A stretch of 64,000 nt of DNA from Ruegeria sp. AD91A (lineage in GTDB: Bacteria; Pseudomonadota; Alphaproteobacteria; Rhodobacterales; Rhodobacteraceae). The DNA is taken from contig NZ_CP031946.1 of the NCBI RefSeq assembly GCF_003443535.1, forward strand, positions 1,116,001-1,180,000, in the 5' to 3' direction. Numbering within the stretch: the first letter of the stretch is position 1; every line of letters starts with the position of its first letter. Shown piece after piece: positions 63,438 to 64,000 of this stretch. A program made the translations under genes and the position numbers. A model generated the notes under the pieces. That model searched no databases and was not told the DNA's origin. It saw nothing but the letters and a program-made list of their open reading frames with translations.

Positions 63438-64000
63438 TCAGGCGGCCTCGAATGTGATTTGTCGTCGGAGGAACTGGGTCGCCCGATCGCTCACCACATT
63501 GGGTTTCCCCGTTGTCAGGAATCCTCCCGGGCCGTTACCCAACATGTTGGGGTGGCGACGCAGGTAATCCGCAAGGCTTTCAGCAACCAGCGCTCCCTGG
63601 CTGTAGACCTGTACGTCAGGTCCCAATGCCGCCTGAAATGCTTCGGCCATCAGCGGGTAATGCGTACAGCCCAGAATGGCTGCCTGCGGTTCGGGCATCT
63701 TGCGTTTGAGAGCATCCACATGGCTGCGCACCAGCGCCTCGGCCAGGATCATGTCACCGTCTTCAATGGCATCCACAACGCCACCACATGCCTGCGCCTC
63801 GACATCCACGCCAATTGCCCGGAACGCCAGCTCGCGCTGAAAGGCCCGGCTGGATACAGTCGCGGGCGTGGCGAACAAGGCGACATGCTTGACCGCCACT
63901 TCGCGTGGTGGGGAATTGTCGCCCCATTGCCGTTCGGTCAGGGCTTCGATCAATGGAACAAAGACACCGAGAACCCTTTTGCCGTCGGGCACGCCTTCTT
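63438..64000 (-). CDS. murI: Glutamate racemase (3' part; gene continues beyond the window)
   Basis: The last 187 residues of MurI, which makes D-glutamate for peptidoglycan. [14 protein letters not shown] is open to the window edge. [19 protein letters not shown] and the second catalytic cysteine in [13 protein letters not shown] are present; the N-terminal half with the first cysteine lies outside. The 94 bases between it and argC contain no gene. Confidence 0.93.
   Translation of the reverse strand, partial: EGVPDGKRVLGVFVPLIEALTERQWGDNSPPREVAVKHVALFATPATVSSRAFQRELAFRAIGVDVEAQACGGVVDAIEDGDMILAEALVRSHVDALKRKMPEPQAAILGCTHYPLMAEAFQAALGPDVQVYSQGALVAESLADYLRRHPNMLGNGPGGFLTTGKPNVVSDRATQFLRRQITFEAA

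Overview
The window is a contiguous chromosomal stretch of a marine alphaproteobacterium of the Roseobacter group (Rhodobacteraceae, Ruegeria-like). The grounds are: a DMSP-demethylation locus (dmdA, acuI), a two-piece alphaproteobacterial tmRNA whose tag reads ANDNRAPVAVAA, CtrA next to a SciP/DUF1153 protein, an F1-ATPase zeta-type inhibitor (DUF1476), a gene-transfer-agent-type lysis pair, and dense coding at high GC. No tRNA, rRNA, CRISPR array, insertion sequence or intact prophage was found.

Layout. 0.1-6 kb: ECHDC3-like crotonase, trmFO, a methyltransferase, gluQ, hisI, an IscU-like protein and a MarC protein. 5.8-11.6 kb (minus strand): sciP, ctrA, ligA, recG and a 40-residue membrane protein behind a LexA-type box. 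11.7-14.1 kb: mnmA, an AhpD-like protein and a CadD-like exporter. 14.1-25.3 kb (minus): an envelope and isoprenoid cluster in transcription order frr, uppS, cdsA, dxr, rseP, small ORF, bamA, skp, fabZ, lpxA, lpxI, lpxB.

25.4-33.8 kb is the most distinctive region. On the minus strand DUF2182, DUF1326, DinB, dmdA and acuI run together. Divergently, a GntR regulator, a methanethiol oxidase homologue (SBP56/MtoX), a polytopic membrane protein, a TenA_E-like protein and a DUF4345-like protein run on the plus strand. The known enzymes demethylate DMSP, oxidise the methanethiol that results after further steps, and detoxify acryloyl-CoA. The uncharacterised members, two of them cysteine-rich with metal-site-like motifs, may form an accessory module for this sulfur chemistry.

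33.8-45.4 kb: tmRNA, a SnoaL-like protein, chrB/chrA, the ClpXP adaptor sspB, fumC with two small genes, tag, class I fba, a P450 with an alpha/beta hydrolase, ccdA and tusA. 45.4-52 kb: RNase E with a long acidic insertion in its S1 domain, and DctB/DctD-like sensor and regulator; the regulator lacks the sigma54-contact GAFTGA loop. 52-58 kb: purC, marC, purS, adh and purQ in transcription order, then the zeta inhibitor, a betaine/homocysteine methyltransferase and paaG. 58-64 kb: ccmE, a GTA-like endolysin and holin, ccmF and ccmH, followed by argC and the C-terminal part of murI.

Start codons were moved inward from the longest reading frame where a ribosome-binding site or family length supported it; these are judgements from reading the sequence, not from alignment programs.
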